Assembly (NCBI GenBank): GCA_910574965.1
Contig: CAJTDB010000014.1
Coordinates: 30,395-94,394 of the forward strand
Length of the DNA stretch: 64,000 nucleotides
Source of the DNA: Lachnospiraceae bacterium
GTDB lineage: Bacteria; Bacillota; Clostridia; Lachnospirales; Lachnospiraceae
Direction: 5' to 3'
Every line of letters starts with the position of its first letter. The first letter of the stretch is position 1. Below, piece by piece: positions 7,930-16,859 of this stretch. The notes beneath the pieces are model-generated. The model had not been told where the DNA came from. It ran no database searches and saw only the letters and a list, made by a program, of their open reading frames with translations. Made by a program: the position numbers and the translations under genes.

Positions 7930-9177
7930 TTACCCCCTGTTTAATAATTCTAATTTCAATCGACTATATTCTGATGTCAGTTCTTTTGCAAGATAATCCG
8001 GTATCTCATCCAAATAGAATTCCAGTTTATCTATTTCTTCATATTCTTCATCTGATAACTCAGCCTTAGAAGCCAAATCTTTATATCTTTCAAATTTTTT
8101 CCTTAGCTCTTCTGATAATGTATCCGCTTTAAAATAACCTTCTACAATCCCTTCATATGGTAATTTTTCCAACCCGTTTTCTACAAGAGTTTTGTTCTGC
8201 AGATCATAAATAACAGCATTGTCCAAGGAACTTAAAATAAACGGGGAGTGTGTTGTAATAATAAACTGGATATTAGGAAAAAGAGTTGTCAGGACAGGCA
8301 GTATCTTTTTCTGTAATTCCAGATGCAAATGGGTTTCGATTTCATCAATCAATACAATCCCTTCCATGCCAAACTCTGTTCGCAGTCCTGACCTTGCCTC
8401 CATTCTTATGATCAGGTCATTGATCACCTCAAATATTGCTGCATAACCACTGGACATTGTATTAAAATCAAATGGTTCTCTGTCAGTCTCGCAGATTGAA
8501 AACTGAAACGTTTCATCATTAAATTTTAACTGAAGATTTTCATCTTCAAAAATTCTCTTTAAAATATCCTCGAATGCATGAAACCATTTGTCTATCTTTT
8601 CATATTTTTCACGATCTTTCGTAAAAGCCTGCGTAGCTTTCAGATCTACAAGATATTTTGTGAATTTTTTACCTGGATTCTCAGCAATACTATATTTGTC
8701 CTGAAATTCTACTTTTACAATGCTTTTGTATTCTTCCACTTGAAGTTCTCTTTCAGCTTTATAATATGCAAAAATAAAATTCCCACTTTCATATTTTTCT
8801 CTCAGCATAGCATCAGAAGTACTGTTTAAAGTCACCCCCGAATCTAATCTTTTCAACTCCCTTTTCCATAGATCATAAGTTTCCTTAGCATCAAAAAGCT
8901 TTTTTCTGTTCTCTTCTGAATCTTCTGACAAATTAAAGTTGTTAAGCGCATTTAAAGAACTCTCATGCATCATTTTAACATGGTCAAAGGGTGTACCGTA
9001 TTCACCCAAAAAGCTTCGAATATATTTTACTGCAGCTTCCAGCACACTTGTTTTTCCACTCCCGTTTTTGCCTGTTAATATCAAATGTTTTCTTATATTT
9101 TTATCTAAAGGAATCAAGATATTTGATAAATGACGTACATTTTCTATATTAATACCAGTCAAAAAAGTTTGTTCCAT
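7930..9177 (-). CDS. ptuA: AAA-family ATPase, PtuA-like (Septu-type defence)
   Basis: A 415-residue ABC/SMC-like ATPase of the kind found in defence systems. Walker A is GKNGSGKTS near residue 38, Walker B is GIVLIDEIETHLHLE, and the switch motif is IITTHSPFILSSL. The middle region is charged and likely coiled. The start follows GGAGGAGAGG. It is the first gene of a two-gene operon ending in an HNH nuclease and a strong terminator. It is shorter than many described PtuA proteins, so it could be a related OLD/RecF-type family member. In known systems the ATPase holds the nuclease inactive until phage infection. The low GC suggests recent transfer into this site beside rpsI. Confidence 0.75.
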   Translation of the reverse strand: MEQTFLTGINIENVRHLSNILIPLDKNIRKHLILTGKNGSGKTSVLEAAVKYIRSFLGEYGTPFDHVKMMHESSLNALNNFNLSEDSEENRKKLFDAKETYDLWKRELKRLDSGVTLNSTSDAMLREKYESGNFIFAYYKAERELQVEEYKSIVKVEFQDKYSIAENPGKKFTKYLVDLKATQAFTKDREKYEKIDKWFHAFEDILKRIFEDENLQLKFNDETFQFSICETDREPFDFNTMSSGYAAIFEVINDLIIRMEARSGLRTEFGMEGIVLIDEIETHLHLELQKKILPVLTTLFPNIQFIITTHSPFILSSLDNAVIYDLQNKTLVENGLEKLPYEGIVEGYFKADTLSEELRKKFERYKDLASKAELSDEEYEEIDKLEFYLDEIPDYLAKELTSEYSRLKLELLNRG

Positions 9178-9241
9178 AACCTCTCCTCCAATACTTTATG
9201 CTACACTTATTTTATCATATCCAAGCTAAAATTTATACAAC

Positions 9242-9276
9242 AAAAAAGCTTCCCAGGACCGAAGTCCTGAGAAGCT
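9242..9276 (-). terminator. Terminator after rpsI
   Basis: On the minus strand a 13-bp stem (one or two imperfect pairs) with a TTCG tetraloop, AGCTTCTCAGGAC-TTCG-GTCCTGGGAAGCT, is followed by TTTTT. It closes the rplM-rpsI operon and insulates the Septu-like genes. Confidence 0.92.
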
Positions 9277-9316
9277 GCAAAAATTTTTTTGAAATTGATC
9301 GTTCTGAAACGTTTCC

Positions 9317-9709
9317 CTATCTCTTGGAGAACTGCGGAGCCCGGCGTGCAGCCTTGAGGCCGTACTTCTTACGCTCTTTCATTCTTGGGTCACGGGTCAG
9401 GAAGCCTGCCACCTTCAGCGTCTTCCGGTAATCCGGATCTGCCTGTACGAGCGCACGTGCAATGCCGTGACGAATCGCACCCGCCTGGCCTGTATATCCG
9501 CCGCCGTGTACGTTCACGAGGACATCAAACTTATCCACGTTCTCCGTAGCGACTAAGGGCTGACGAACGATTACTTTCAGAGTTTCCAGTCCAAAGTATT
9601 CGTCAATGGATCTTTTATTAACCGTGATACTGCCGGTTCCCGGTACCAGGTATACTCTTGCAATGGATTTTTTTCTTCTTCCGGTTCCATAGAATTTTGT
9701 CTTCGCCAT
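9317..9709 (-). CDS. rpsI: 30S ribosomal protein S9
   Basis: 130 residues, the normal length. It begins [21 protein letters not shown] and ends in the conserved basic tail [16 protein letters not shown], whose last Lys-Arg reaches the P-site tRNA in ribosome structures. It lies 16 bases after rplM, the usual bacterial pair, and is followed by a TTCG-loop terminator. Confidence 0.98.
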   Translation of the reverse strand: MAKTKFYGTGRRKKSIARVYLVPGTGSITVNKRSIDEYFGLETLKVIVRQPLVATENVDKFDVLVNVHGGGYTGQAGAIRHGIARALVQADPDYRKTLKVAGFLTRDPRMKERKKYGLKAARRAPQFSKR

Positions 9710-9725
9710 GATCTTCTACCTCCTC

Positions 9726-10154
9726 TTAAAATGTCAGTGCTTCTGGTTTCTGAGCTGCGTGGGGATGCTCCGGACCAGCATAAACGTGAAGCTTGGTGAA
9801 CATCTGTCTCCCCAGAGGTCCCTTGGGAAGCATACCTTTCACTGCGTGCTCAATCACCTTTTCGGGTTTCTTATCCAACATTTCTCTCAGAGTTGTCTCT
9901 TTCATGCCTCCGACGTACTCGGAATGATGATAGTAGATCTTCTGATCCAGCTTCTTGCCGGTCACTTTGATCTTCTCTGCATTTACGATGACTACATAAT
10001 CACCCGTATCCACGTGGGGCGTGAACACAGGCTTGTTCTTTCCTCTTAACACTTTTGCTACTTCAGAAGCCAGACGGCCTAATGTATATCCCGCAGCATC
10101 AACTACGTACCATTTTCTTTCCACTTTCGCTGGATTAGCCATGAAACTGTTCAT
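9726..10154 (-). CDS. rplM: 50S ribosomal protein L13
   Basis: 142 residues when started at 10154 ([20 protein letters not shown]), which has a GGAGGAACACC site; an upstream in-frame ATG at 10193 has none. Conserved stretches include [18 protein letters not shown] and [15 protein letters not shown]13 is an early assembly protein of the large subunit and leads the rplM-rpsI operon. A consensus promoter and a hairpin leader lie just upstream, in a position where L13 leaders are known in low-GC Gram-positives. Confidence 0.98.
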   Translation of the reverse strand: MNSFMANPAKVERKWYVVDAAGYTLGRLASEVAKVLRGKNKPVFTPHVDTGDYVVIVNAEKIKVTGKKLDQKIYYHHSEYVGGMKETTLREMLDKKPEKVIEHAVKGMLPKGPLGRQMFTKLHVYAGPEHPHAAQKPEALTF

Positions 10155-10202
10155 TGGTGTTCCTCCTGTTAAAATTGAATTCTGATAAATCATTTATACG
10201 TA

Positions 10203-10237
10203 AAAATGTCTTACCGGGGCTTTGGATCAGACATTTT
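10203..10237 (-). promoter_or_regulatory. Candidate L13 leader hairpin
   Basis: In the 5' leader of rplM, AAAATGTCT (10237-10229) pairs perfectly with AGACATTTT (10211-10203) around a GC-rich 17-base loop. Autogenous L13 leaders are known upstream of rplM in Firmicutes; this hairpin is in the right place, but consensus matching was not possible by eye. Confidence 0.5.
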
Positions 10238-10258
10238 CTCGCGTCGTCACATTTTCAT

Positions 10259-10287
10259 ATTATATGACACATGGCCGTGTGTGTCAA
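10259..10287 (-). promoter_or_regulatory. Consensus promoter of rplM-rpsI
   Basis: TTGACA (10287-10282), a 17-base spacer and TATAAT (10264-10259) on the minus strand match the sigma-A consensus fully. The leader to the rplM ATG would be about 100 bases. Confidence 0.95.
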
Positions 10288-10394
10288 GCGTAAAATACGC
10301 ATCTTTTGCCGGTTTTTCAGCACTTTTTCCGTGCCTGTTCCCCTCCGGGCCAGGCACAGGCAATAGCAGGTACAAACTACTGCTGTCCAAAAAG

Positions 10395-11150
10395 TCATGG
10401 AGCACTTTTCTCCCCCAGAAAACGAATCTCAAGAAGGGTCAGTCCCTTTGCCGGAGCAGTAGGTCCGGCTTTTCTGCGGTCCTTTGCTTTTAGAATTTCT
10501 TCTATATATTCCGGCTCCCATTCTCCGGTCCCGACCTTCATAAGCGTCCCTGCAATAATTCGGACCATATTGTACAGAAAACCGTTCCCGGTAATGCGTA
10601 TGGTCAGAAGATCTTCGTCCTTTCTAATTTGCAGATCATAGATCGTCCGGATGGTTGTCTTCACCTGTGCACCTGCTGCACAGAAACTTTTAAAATCATG
10701 TTCCCCTGTTAAAAAAGCCGCCGCCTGACACATACGGTCCACATCCAATGTATAATACGTAAAATACGTATTCAGCCGGCAGGAAGGAAGCGGAAATTCC
10801 CGATTCAAAATGCGATACTCGTACGTCTTCACAGTCTCCTGGTAACGGGGATGAAAGTCCCCAGGCACTTCGCAGGAAGCCTGAATCCGGATATCTTCCG
10901 GAAGCCTCTGGTTCAGGGCATAGGAGAATTTGTCCCCCGGCATCCGCGCCTCTGTGTCAAAGACCGCCACATTTCCCAGTGCATGGACTCCGGAATCCGT
11001 GCGGCTGGCCCCCATAACCCGAATCGGTTCCCCCGTCAGACTTTGCAGCGCCCGATTTAACATGGATTCAATGGTTTCGCCGTTGCGCTGGATCTGCCAT
11101 CCCTGATAATTAGTGCCATCATAGGCAACGACCAATTTGATTCGTTTCAT
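10395..11150 (-). CDS. truA: tRNA pseudouridine(38-40) synthase
   Basis: 251 residues. The catalytic aspartate sits in GASRTDSGVHALG near residue 54, and the N-terminus VVAYDGTNYQGWQIQRN and the late FLYNMVRIIAGTLMKVG are family hallmarks. The enzyme makes pseudouridine at positions 38-40 of many tRNAs. It follows ecfT by 12 bases, in the ecfA1-ecfA2-ecfT-truA-rplM-rpsI order common in Clostridia. Between its stop and the rplM promoter there is only a GC-rich hairpin without a T tract. Confidence 0.96.
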   Translation of the reverse strand: MKRIKLVVAYDGTNYQGWQIQRNGETIESMLNRALQSLTGEPIRVMGASRTDSGVHALGNVAVFDTEARMPGDKFSYALNQRLPEDIRIQASCEVPGDFHPRYQETVKTYEYRILNREFPLPSCRLNTYFTYYTLDVDRMCQAAAFLTGEHDFKSFCAAGAQVKTTIRTIYDLQIRKDEDLLTIRITGNGFLYNMVRIIAGTLMKVGTGEWEPEYIEEILKAKDRRKAGPTAPAKGLTLLEIRFLGEKSAP

Positions 11151-11162
11151 AACTGCAGTCTC

Positions 11163-11990
11163 CTATAACAGCATCACACCATAAAATCCCTGTGCAAAGG
11201 ACAGGACTGCCATCAGCAGAAGATAGCCCCAGGATACGCCATAGGCCATCTTGTCCCGGCTCTCATAGTGCAGCGGTTTCATTTTGGTTCTGCCGTCTCC
11301 GCCATGATAGCAGCGGGCTTCCATGGCCATAGCAAGGTCATTCGCCCGGCGGAAAGCAGAGATAAACAGAGGCACCAGAAGCGGCACCATAGCCTTTGCC
11401 TTCTGAATCAAATTGCCGCTCTCAAAGTCCGCTCCCCTGGCCGTCTGAGCTTTCATGATCTTGTCGGTCTCTTCCAGCAGGATCGGAATAAAGCGCAGCG
11501 CAATGGACATAATCATGGCAATCTCATGAACCGGCACACGGACCTTCTTCAAAGGTCCTAAAAGCTTCTCCAGTCCGTCCGTCAGATCATTTGGCGTAGT
11601 GGTCAGGGTCATAATGGATGAACCGATAATCAGGTAGATCAGCCGAATTGCCATAAAGACCGCAGTCCGAAGCCCTTTATCTGTAATTCGCAAAAATCCA
11701 AAGCGCCAAAGCTCCACTTCCCCGTTCACCATAAACAGGTTGAAAATAACCGTAATCATCAGAATCATGATGACAGCCTTCAGGCCTTTGGTAATATACC
11801 GGAAAGGAACTTTCGACATCTTCACTACCATAACCAGAAAGACCGTAGCAACCGCATAGCCTGCAATGCCTTTCGCAACAAACAAAGAAATAATATAGAG
11901 AATCGTCGTCACCAGTTTTACTCTTGGATCCAACTGATGAATGATGGATTTTGCAGGATAATACTGTCCCAGTGTAATGTCTCGAAGCAT
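11163..11990 (-). CDS. ecfT: Energy-coupling factor transporter transmembrane protein
   Basis: 275 residues with about five to six membrane helices. The two coupling motifs of EcfT are visible: AQTARGADFESGN and, later, AMEARCYHGG; these helices dock on the two ATPases. The protein links the ecfA1/ecfA2 ATPases to exchangeable vitamin-binding S components encoded elsewhere. It lies 13 bases after ecfA2. No S component is adjacent, so this is a shared (group II) ECF module. Confidence 0.95.
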   Translation of the reverse strand: MLRDITLGQYYPAKSIIHQLDPRVKLVTTILYIISLFVAKGIAGYAVATVFLVMVVKMSKVPFRYITKGLKAVIMILMITVIFNLFMVNGEVELWRFGFLRITDKGLRTAVFMAIRLIYLIIGSSIMTLTTTPNDLTDGLEKLLGPLKKVRVPVHEIAMIMSIALRFIPILLEETDKIMKAQTARGADFESGNLIQKAKAMVPLLVPLFISAFRRANDLAMAMEARCYHGGDGRTKMKPLHYESRDKMAYGVSWGYLLLMAVLSFAQGFYGVMLL

Positions 11991-12003
11991 GCAATTCCTC
12001 CTG

Positions 12004-12852
12004 TTATCCCTTCAGCCATTGTTCGATGGCGTCTGCCGCCTCTTCGATGGTCGTCGCATCTGTATCTACATCCGCTCCCTTATCCTTCAGTGCCTGCATC
12101 AGATAAGTCATCTGCGGTGCCGCAAGCCCCATTTCCTCCAGCTCTTTCCCGTGCCGGAACACTTCTCTGGGGACACCGTCAAAACGAACCTGTCCTTGGT
12201 TCATAACGATCATACGGTCCACATAGCGCGCCACATCTTCCATGCTGTGAGAAACCAAAATGACCGTGATTCCCCGCTCCTTCTGAAGCCGTTCGATCTG
12301 GTCCAGGATCTCATCCCTTCCACGCGGGTCTAAGCCCGCCGTAGGCTCGTCCAGAATCAGTACCTCAGGTTCCATGGCCAGCACCCCTGCGATGGCCACA
12401 CGGCGCTTCTGGCCGCCCGACAGTTCAAAAGGAGAGCTCTTATCGTACTCTTCTCCCATCCCCACCATGCGGAGGGCTTCCTTTGCTCTTCTCTCTGCCT
12501 CTTCCTTAGAAGCACCCAGATTTTTCGGTCCAAAACACACGTCTGAAAGCACGTCTACTTCAAAGAGCTGATGTTCCGGATACTGAAAGACCAGTCCCAC
12601 CTTGCTCCGCAATTCTCTCATGGAGAAATTTTCTCCGTAAATGTCTCTTCCATTAAAATAGATCCGTCCGCTTGTAGCCTTAATGAGACCGTTTAAATGC
12701 TGGACCAGCGTGGATTTACCGGAACCCGTATGCCCGATCAGACCGATAAACTGCCCGTCCGGAATCTCCAGATTGATGTCTTTCAGCGCATGGATCTCAT
12801 ATGCCGTGCTCTCTGCATAAATATAGTTTACATCTTTGATTTTAATTGACAT
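12004..12852 (-). CDS. ecfA2: Energy-coupling factor transporter ATPase EcfA2
   Basis: 282 residues, ABC ATPase. Walker [10 protein letters not shown] (around residue 40), Q-loop [12 protein letters not shown], signature [13 protein letters not shown] and Walker [13 protein letters not shown] are intact. The QYPEHQLF stretch is typical of EcfA2 paralogues. It forms a heterodimer with EcfA1 to drive vitamin uptake through EcfT. Its ATG overlaps the end of ecfA1 by 25 bases, pointing to translational coupling. Confidence 0.95.
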   Translation of the reverse strand: MSIKIKDVNYIYAESTAYEIHALKDINLEIPDGQFIGLIGHTGSGKSTLVQHLNGLIKATSGRIYFNGRDIYGENFSMRELRSKVGLVFQYPEHQLFEVDVLSDVCFGPKNLGASKEEAERRAKEALRMVGMGEEYDKSSPFELSGGQKRRVAIAGVLAMEPEVLILDEPTAGLDPRGRDEILDQIERLQKERGITVILVSHSMEDVARYVDRMIVMNQGQVRFDGVPREVFRHGKELEEMGLAAPQMTYLMQALKDKGADVDTDATTIEEAADAIEQWLKG

Positions 12853-13682
12853 AACTGGTCTGCCAGCTCCTCATTTTTTAAAATTCCGTCCGGAAGCGGT
12901 ATCCCCCGCTTCTGAAGCTCATAGGCAAGCAGCGTTGCCTGCGGCACATCCAGACGCAGCTTTTTCAGCTCCTCCACATGGGAAAAGATCTCTGCCGGAC
13001 TCCCCTGCATGACAACTTTACCATCATCCATAACAAAGATATGGTCCGCCTCCACTACTTCTTCCATATAATGGGTAATCAGGACAATCGTGATGCCCTC
13101 CTCCTGGTTCAGCTTCTGCGCGGTTCTTATAACACTGGCCCGTCCGCTGGGATCAAGCATAGCCGTCGGCTCGTCGAGTACGATGCACCGGGGATGCATT
13201 GCCATCACTCCGGCGATGGCCACCCGCTGCTTCTGGCCGCCGGACAGCTTGTTCGGTGAGTGATGACGGTATTTGAGCATACCTACCGTACGCAGGCTTT
13301 CTTCCACGCGTTCCCAGATCTCATCCGTAGGAACGCCTAAATTTTCCGGTCCGAAACCTACATCCTCTTCCACAACGGTTCCGATGATCTGATTGTCCGG
13401 GTTCTGGAAGACCATCCCCGCATCCTGCCGGATATTCCAGAGCTTTTCTTCGTCTTTTGTATCCATCCCGTCCACCCAGAGAGTTCCCTCTGTAGGCGTC
13501 AGGATGGCATTGATATGCTTTGCCAGCGTGGATTTACCGGAACCATTGTGGCCTAACACCGCGATAAACTTGCCCGGCCGGATATGCAGATTCACATGAT
13601 CCACCGCGCGCCTCCTTGATTCTACTTTTCCCTCTTCGTCCAGGCGCTCATAATCGAACGTCAGTTCTTCTGCCCGTATCAT
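12828..13682 (-). CDS. ecfA1: Energy-coupling factor transporter ATPase EcfA1
   Basis: 284 residues from the ATG at 13682 ([19 protein letters not shown]), which follows AGGAAGAGGTGG; a longer frame reaches 13721 without a site. Walker [11 protein letters not shown]-loop [10 protein letters not shown], signature [13 protein letters not shown] and Walker [13 protein letters not shown] are present. First gene of ecfA1-ecfA2-ecfT-truA. In many Clostridia this operon directly follows rplQ; here about 3.1 kb of other genes intervene. Confidence 0.95.
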   Translation of the reverse strand: MIRAEELTFDYERLDEEGKVESRRRAVDHVNLHIRPGKFIAVLGHNGSGKSTLAKHINAILTPTEGTLWVDGMDTKDEEKLWNIRQDAGMVFQNPDNQIIGTVVEEDVGFGPENLGVPTDEIWERVEESLRTVGMLKYRHHSPNKLSGGQKQRVAIAGVMAMHPRCIVLDEPTAMLDPSGRASVIRTAQKLNQEEGITIVLITHYMEEVVEADHIFVMDDGKVVMQGSPAEIFSHVEELKKLRLDVPQATLLAYELQKRGIPLPDGILKNEELADQLCQLKSKM

Positions 13683-13757
13683 CTTCTGCCACCTCTTCCT
13701 TCTGCCGCATACCGTCTCCAAAACTACGTAGAATCATACCATGCGTTCCATAAAATA

Positions 13758-14351
13758 TCAAGAAATTTCCCATTTAAAGTGTATCAGCTCTCTTCTTTCA
13801 TATTCTATACGTTCCTGCTCTGCAAATCCCAGCTTCACAGCCGTCCGAACAGACGCCTGATTGCGCACATCGGTCAGTATATGAAGTTCTGTAAGGTCCA
13901 GCATTTCCTTCGCATAGTCAACAACTGCCCGGCCGCATTCCACCCCATAACCCATTCTCTGCCGGTCAGGCGCCATCATATATCCAAGCTCCACCGCATT
14001 TTCCAGAAGGTTGGACACAAAAAGCCCCGCCCTTCCGACAATCCGGCCGCTTTTCTGCTCCAGCACCGTCCAAAGGCCAAAGTCACAGAAAGCATATGCG
14101 TGGCGGATGTACGCCTCCGTAACTTCCAGTTCTTCTTCCAGCGTGGGCTTTGGCGGTTCCAGATAATTTCCCATCCCTGGCAGGCGGCAGATGTCATAGA
14201 GTACCGGCACATCCTGCATTACAGTCTCTCTTATCAGAAGCCGTTTCGTCCGCGCGATCTCCACCGGCAGCCCCGCTTTTCTCTGCCTGTCCCGCTCTGC
14301 AAAAGCCGGATCCAGTTCCAGATCCGGCTCTATATCAAATTTTCCATTCAC
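13758..14351 (-). CDS. GNAT-family N-acetyltransferase (RimJ/RimL type)
   Basis: 197 residues. It opens with the RimJ-like TKRLLIRETVMQDVPVLYDI and has the acetyl-CoA binding region ELGYMMAPDRQRMGYGVECGRAVVDYA, then VRNQASVRTAVKLGFAEQERI. Such enzymes transfer acetyl groups to protein N-termini or small amines; the substrate cannot be told. A 36-residue extension precedes the domain. It is divergent from the cyclophilin gene across 87 bases and lies between rplQ and ecfA1 within a block not usually found there. Confidence 0.88.
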   Translation of the reverse strand: MNGKFDIEPDLELDPAFAERDRQRKAGLPVEIARTKRLLIRETVMQDVPVLYDICRLPGMGNYLEPPKPTLEEELEVTEAYIRHAYAFCDFGLWTVLEQKSGRIVGRAGLFVSNLLENAVELGYMMAPDRQRMGYGVECGRAVVDYAKEMLDLTELHILTDVRNQASVRTAVKLGFAEQERIEYERRELIHFKWEIS

Positions 14352-14438
14352 TCTTTACGAATCCCTTTCTATCGGTTAGAATAAAAGTCTAGCAACCAGC
14401 CAACCGATACCGGACTTAAAACAAAAAGGAGAATCTAT

Positions 14439-14960
14439 ATGGCACAAAATCCAGTCATCACCATTGAAATGGAAGACGGCGGCATCATCCGGGCCGAACT
14501 TTACCCGGACACTGCCCCCAATACAGTCCGCAATTTCTTAAGCCTCGTACAAAAGGGCTTTTATAACGGCCTCATTTTCCACAGGGTTATTGAAGACTTT
14601 ATGATCCAGGGCGGATGCCCTGAAGGCAGCGGCATGGGCGGCCCCGGCTATTCTATCAAAGGAGAATTTACCGAGAACCGCTTTCAAAATGAACTGAAGC
14701 ACACGGAGGGCGTTCTTTCCATGGCCAGATCCATGCATCCGGACAGCGCAGGGAGCCAGTTTTTTATCATTCATAAGACCTCTCCCCATCTGGACGGCAG
14801 CTATGCTGCTTTTGGAAAGGTCATCGAAGGCATGGATGTGGTCAACCGGATCGCAGAGACGGATACCGACTACAGCGACCGCCCCATCGTTCCGCAGGTT
14901 ATCCGGTCCATGACCGCAGAGACTTTCGGCACCGAATACCCGGAGCCGGACAAATTATAA
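14439..14960 (+). CDS. Peptidyl-prolyl cis-trans isomerase, cyclophilin type
   Basis: 173 residues, no signal peptide, so cytoplasmic. Cyclophilin hallmarks are [26 protein letters not shown] (given in part here: [13 protein letters not shown]), [28 protein letters not shown] with catalytic-loop residues, and [14 protein letters not shown]. It speeds prolyl isomerisation during folding. The start follows AAAAAGGAGAATCTAT. It is the only plus-strand gene between 7 and 35 kb and is followed by a strong hairpin terminator. Confidence 0.95.
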   Translation: MAQNPVITIEMEDGGIIRAELYPDTAPNTVRNFLSLVQKGFYNGLIFHRVIEDFMIQGGCPEGSGMGGPGYSIKGEFTENRFQNELKHTEGVLSMARSMHPDSAGSQFFIIHKTSPHLDGSYAAFGKVIEGMDVVNRIAETDTDYSDRPIVPQVIRSMTAETFGTEYPEPDKL

Positions 14961-14976
14961 ACTGCCGTTTATATAA

Positions 14977-15027
14977 ATCCGTGGGAAGGAGATCCCGGTT
15001 TCAGCCGGCGACGCCTTCCCGACGGAT
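14977..15027 (+). terminator. Terminator after the cyclophilin gene
   Basis: ATCCGTGGGAAGG and CCTTCCCGACGGAT form a 13-bp near-perfect stem with a nested CCGG...CCGG hairpin, followed by TATCCGATTTTATTC. It probably also ends minus-strand transcripts from the PH-domain gene, whose stop is 10 bases away. Confidence 0.75.
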
Positions 15028-15036
15028 TATCCGATT

Positions 15037-15405
15037 TTATTCTTCTTCCTCGTCTTCCGCAGCCATAACTTCACGGGAGGATACGCGCTTTTTCACCCGT
15101 TCCTTCTCTACCAATTCTGAAAGCAGCTCTTTCGCTTTTCTGGAATTTTTCACATTTTTAATCACAAGTTTTGGACTGGACTTATCTACCGTATCGCAGA
15201 CGATCGTTCCCAGACCAAAGATACGCTGTAAAAACGAACGCTCCAGAGTCATGTCCAGGATCCGGTAAAGCCGGACTTCTTCCTCCTTTGTGGAAAATAC
15301 CCCCGACTGTATCAGGAATTTCTCCGATGTACATATGTATTTGGTAAAGGTCCACGGAAGCCCAAACAGGGTTAAGCGCTTTCTGTCATTCCATAAAATA
15401 TCCAT
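15037..15405 (-). CDS. PH domain-containing protein (bacterial PH / DUF304 type)
   Basis: 122 residues. TKYICTSEKFLIQSGVFSTKEEEVRLYRILDMTLERSFLQRIFG (here as motifs: EVRLYRILDMTLERSF, LQRIFGLGTIV) is the standard bacterial PH-like layout, followed by KLVIKNVKNSRKAKELLSEL and a very acidic tail EDEEEE. Unlike many relatives it has no membrane helices. The function of the family is unknown. It lies 170 bases downstream of the aminotransferase on the same strand, with a hairpin-rich repeat between them. Confidence 0.8.
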   Translation of the reverse strand: MDILWNDRKRLTLFGLPWTFTKYICTSEKFLIQSGVFSTKEEEVRLYRILDMTLERSFLQRIFGLGTIVCDTVDKSSPKLVIKNVKNSRKAKELLSELVEKERVKKRVSSREVMAAEDEEEE

Positions 15406-15424
15406 TTTTTCCTCCTAATTATAG

Positions 15425-15576
15425 TCGCTGCGCGACAGCTCTAAAGTGTAAAGGCACTTCGGCACTCTTGCAATGAGAGAAACTTTCATTCGAAAAGGCA
15501 CTCATGAAAGTTCCTCTCGTGCGCCTTCGTGCCTTTATCGTCGCTGCGCGGCAGCTCTAAAGTGTAAAGGCACTTC
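15425..15576. repeat. Structured intergenic repeat: 36-base direct repeats around a large inverted repeat
   Basis: A 36-base unit at 15425-15460 recurs at 15541-15576 with one difference (A to G). Each unit holds two small hairpins, GCTG...CAGC and AAGTG...CACTT, and the single difference strengthens the first (GCTGC/GCAGC). Between them lies a nested inverted repeat: AAAGGCAC...GTGCCTTT outside, then GAGAG-A-AACTTTCAT facing ATGAAAGTT-C-CTCTC. The whole interval between the aminotransferase and the PH-domain gene is thus potentially folded RNA or a mobile palindromic element. Confidence 0.8.
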
Positions 15577-16754
15577 TAATATTCTTTCATAATGTCTGCA
15601 AAGACCGGCAGAGCGTCCCGAATCATCTTTTCCGATACACAATAAGAAACTCTTACATATCCGGTACACCCAAAGCTGTCGCTTGGTACCACAAGCACAT
15701 CGTGCTGTTTCGCCCGCTCGGAGAATGCCTTGGCATCTGGTTCCGGAGAACGGACGAACAGATAGAAGGCTCCCTGAGGCCGAACACACTCATATCCAAA
15801 CTCTGTCAGCCCTCCATACAGCAAGTCCCGGTTCCGTTTGTAGGCCGATATATCACTGGGCACATCCGCACAGCGCGCCGCCACCCGCTGAAACAGCACC
15901 GGCGCACAGACATAGCCCAGGGCACGCCCGGCCCCGGCTATGGCCGCCATAACCTCCTGGGCATTCTCCCCTTCATCCGGAACAATCACATACCCGATCC
16001 GTTCCCCCGGCATGGACAAAGCCTTGCTGTAGGAATAACACACCAGCGTATTTTTATAATAATTGGGAATAAAGGGTACCTTCAGTCCGTCATAAACGAT
16101 CTCCCGATAGGGTTCATCGGCCAAAAGATAAATGGACGTCCCATATTCCTTCTGCTTTCGCTCCAGGATCTCGGACAGTTTCATAATCGTCTCCTCCGAA
16201 TAGACGACACCGCTTGGATTATTGGGAGAATTGATAATGACACCTTTCGTCCTGGGCGTAAGCAGATTCTCGAATGCTTCCAAATGGATCTGAAAATGCT
16301 CCGTATCCGCCGGAGTGACCAGAAGCTTTGCCCCTGCTGTCTCCACCCACACAGCATACTCCGGAAAAAACGGCGCAAAGACAATGAACTCATCCCCAGG
16401 CACAGTCAGCGCCTGGATACTGATGGCAAGAGACGCCGCCGCACCTGCGGTCATATAAAAATTATCTGCCCTGTAGCGGGTACCAAACTTTCGGTTCACC
16501 GAATCCGCCAGAGCCTCCCGCACTTTCGGATCTCCTGCCGCCGGTGAATAGCCGTGAAGCACTTCCGCCGGCTCCTCCAGAAGTTCCAGAATCACCTGCT
16601 TCACCATTGCAGGCGCCGGAATGCTGGGATTTCCGATACTGAAGTCGTAGACCTTATCCGCCCCGACTATTTTTTTCCGCTCCAGGCCATAGGAAAACAG
16701 CTCCCGGATGACCGAGCTTTTGCTTCCGTATTCGAACATTTGTTTGTTTATCAT
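15576..16754 (-). CDS. Pyridoxal phosphate-dependent aminotransferase, class I/II
   Basis: 392 residues of the aspartate-aminotransferase fold. Visible are IGNPSIPAPAMV, the helix YSPAAGDPKVREALA, INSPNNPSGVVY, LADEPYREIVYDG, and the PLP-lysine segment YSYSKALSMPGERIGYV. The family converts aromatic, aspartate or other amino acids to keto acids; the substrate is not evident. The C-terminus is normal (VRVSYCVSEKMI). It sits directly downstream of rplQ, behind the super-operon terminator, in the non-syntenic block before ecfA1. Confidence 0.92.
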   Translation of the reverse strand: MINKQMFEYGSKSSVIRELFSYGLERKKIVGADKVYDFSIGNPSIPAPAMVKQVILELLEEPAEVLHGYSPAAGDPKVREALADSVNRKFGTRYRADNFYMTAGAAASLAISIQALTVPGDEFIVFAPFFPEYAVWVETAGAKLLVTPADTEHFQIHLEAFENLLTPRTKGVIINSPNNPSGVVYSEETIMKLSEILERKQKEYGTSIYLLADEPYREIVYDGLKVPFIPNYYKNTLVCYSYSKALSMPGERIGYVIVPDEGENAQEVMAAIAGAGRALGYVCAPVLFQRVAARCADVPSDISAYKRNRDLLYGGLTEFGYECVRPQGAFYLFVRSPEPDAKAFSERAKQHDVLVVPSDSFGCTGYVRVSYCVSEKMIRDALPVFADIMKEY

Positions 16755-16803
16755 TCTGCAGTACCTCTTTTTCTCATTATAGAAGATTTCCCATATCCCC
16801 GCA

Positions 16804-16848
16804 ATATAAAATATCCCCGCTGCAGGCTTCCTGCCCGTCCGCGGGGAT
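16804..16848 (-). terminator. Terminator of the ribosomal super-operon
   Basis: Minus strand: ATCCCCGC...GCGGGGAT with a nested GCAGG-AAG-CCTGC hairpin, followed by ATTTTATATT. It begins 11 bases after the rplQ stop. Confidence 0.88.
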
Positions 16849-16859
16849 CATTTATACGC

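Noticed and set aside
7259..9177. Retron-type defence (reverse transcriptase with PtuAB effector)
   Set aside because: No reverse transcriptase or msr/msd-like region is next to the ATPase and HNH genes; rpsI follows directly upstream.
10321..10357. GTGCCTG...CAGGCAC hairpin as the truA terminator
   Set aside because: The loop is large and no T tract follows on either strand.
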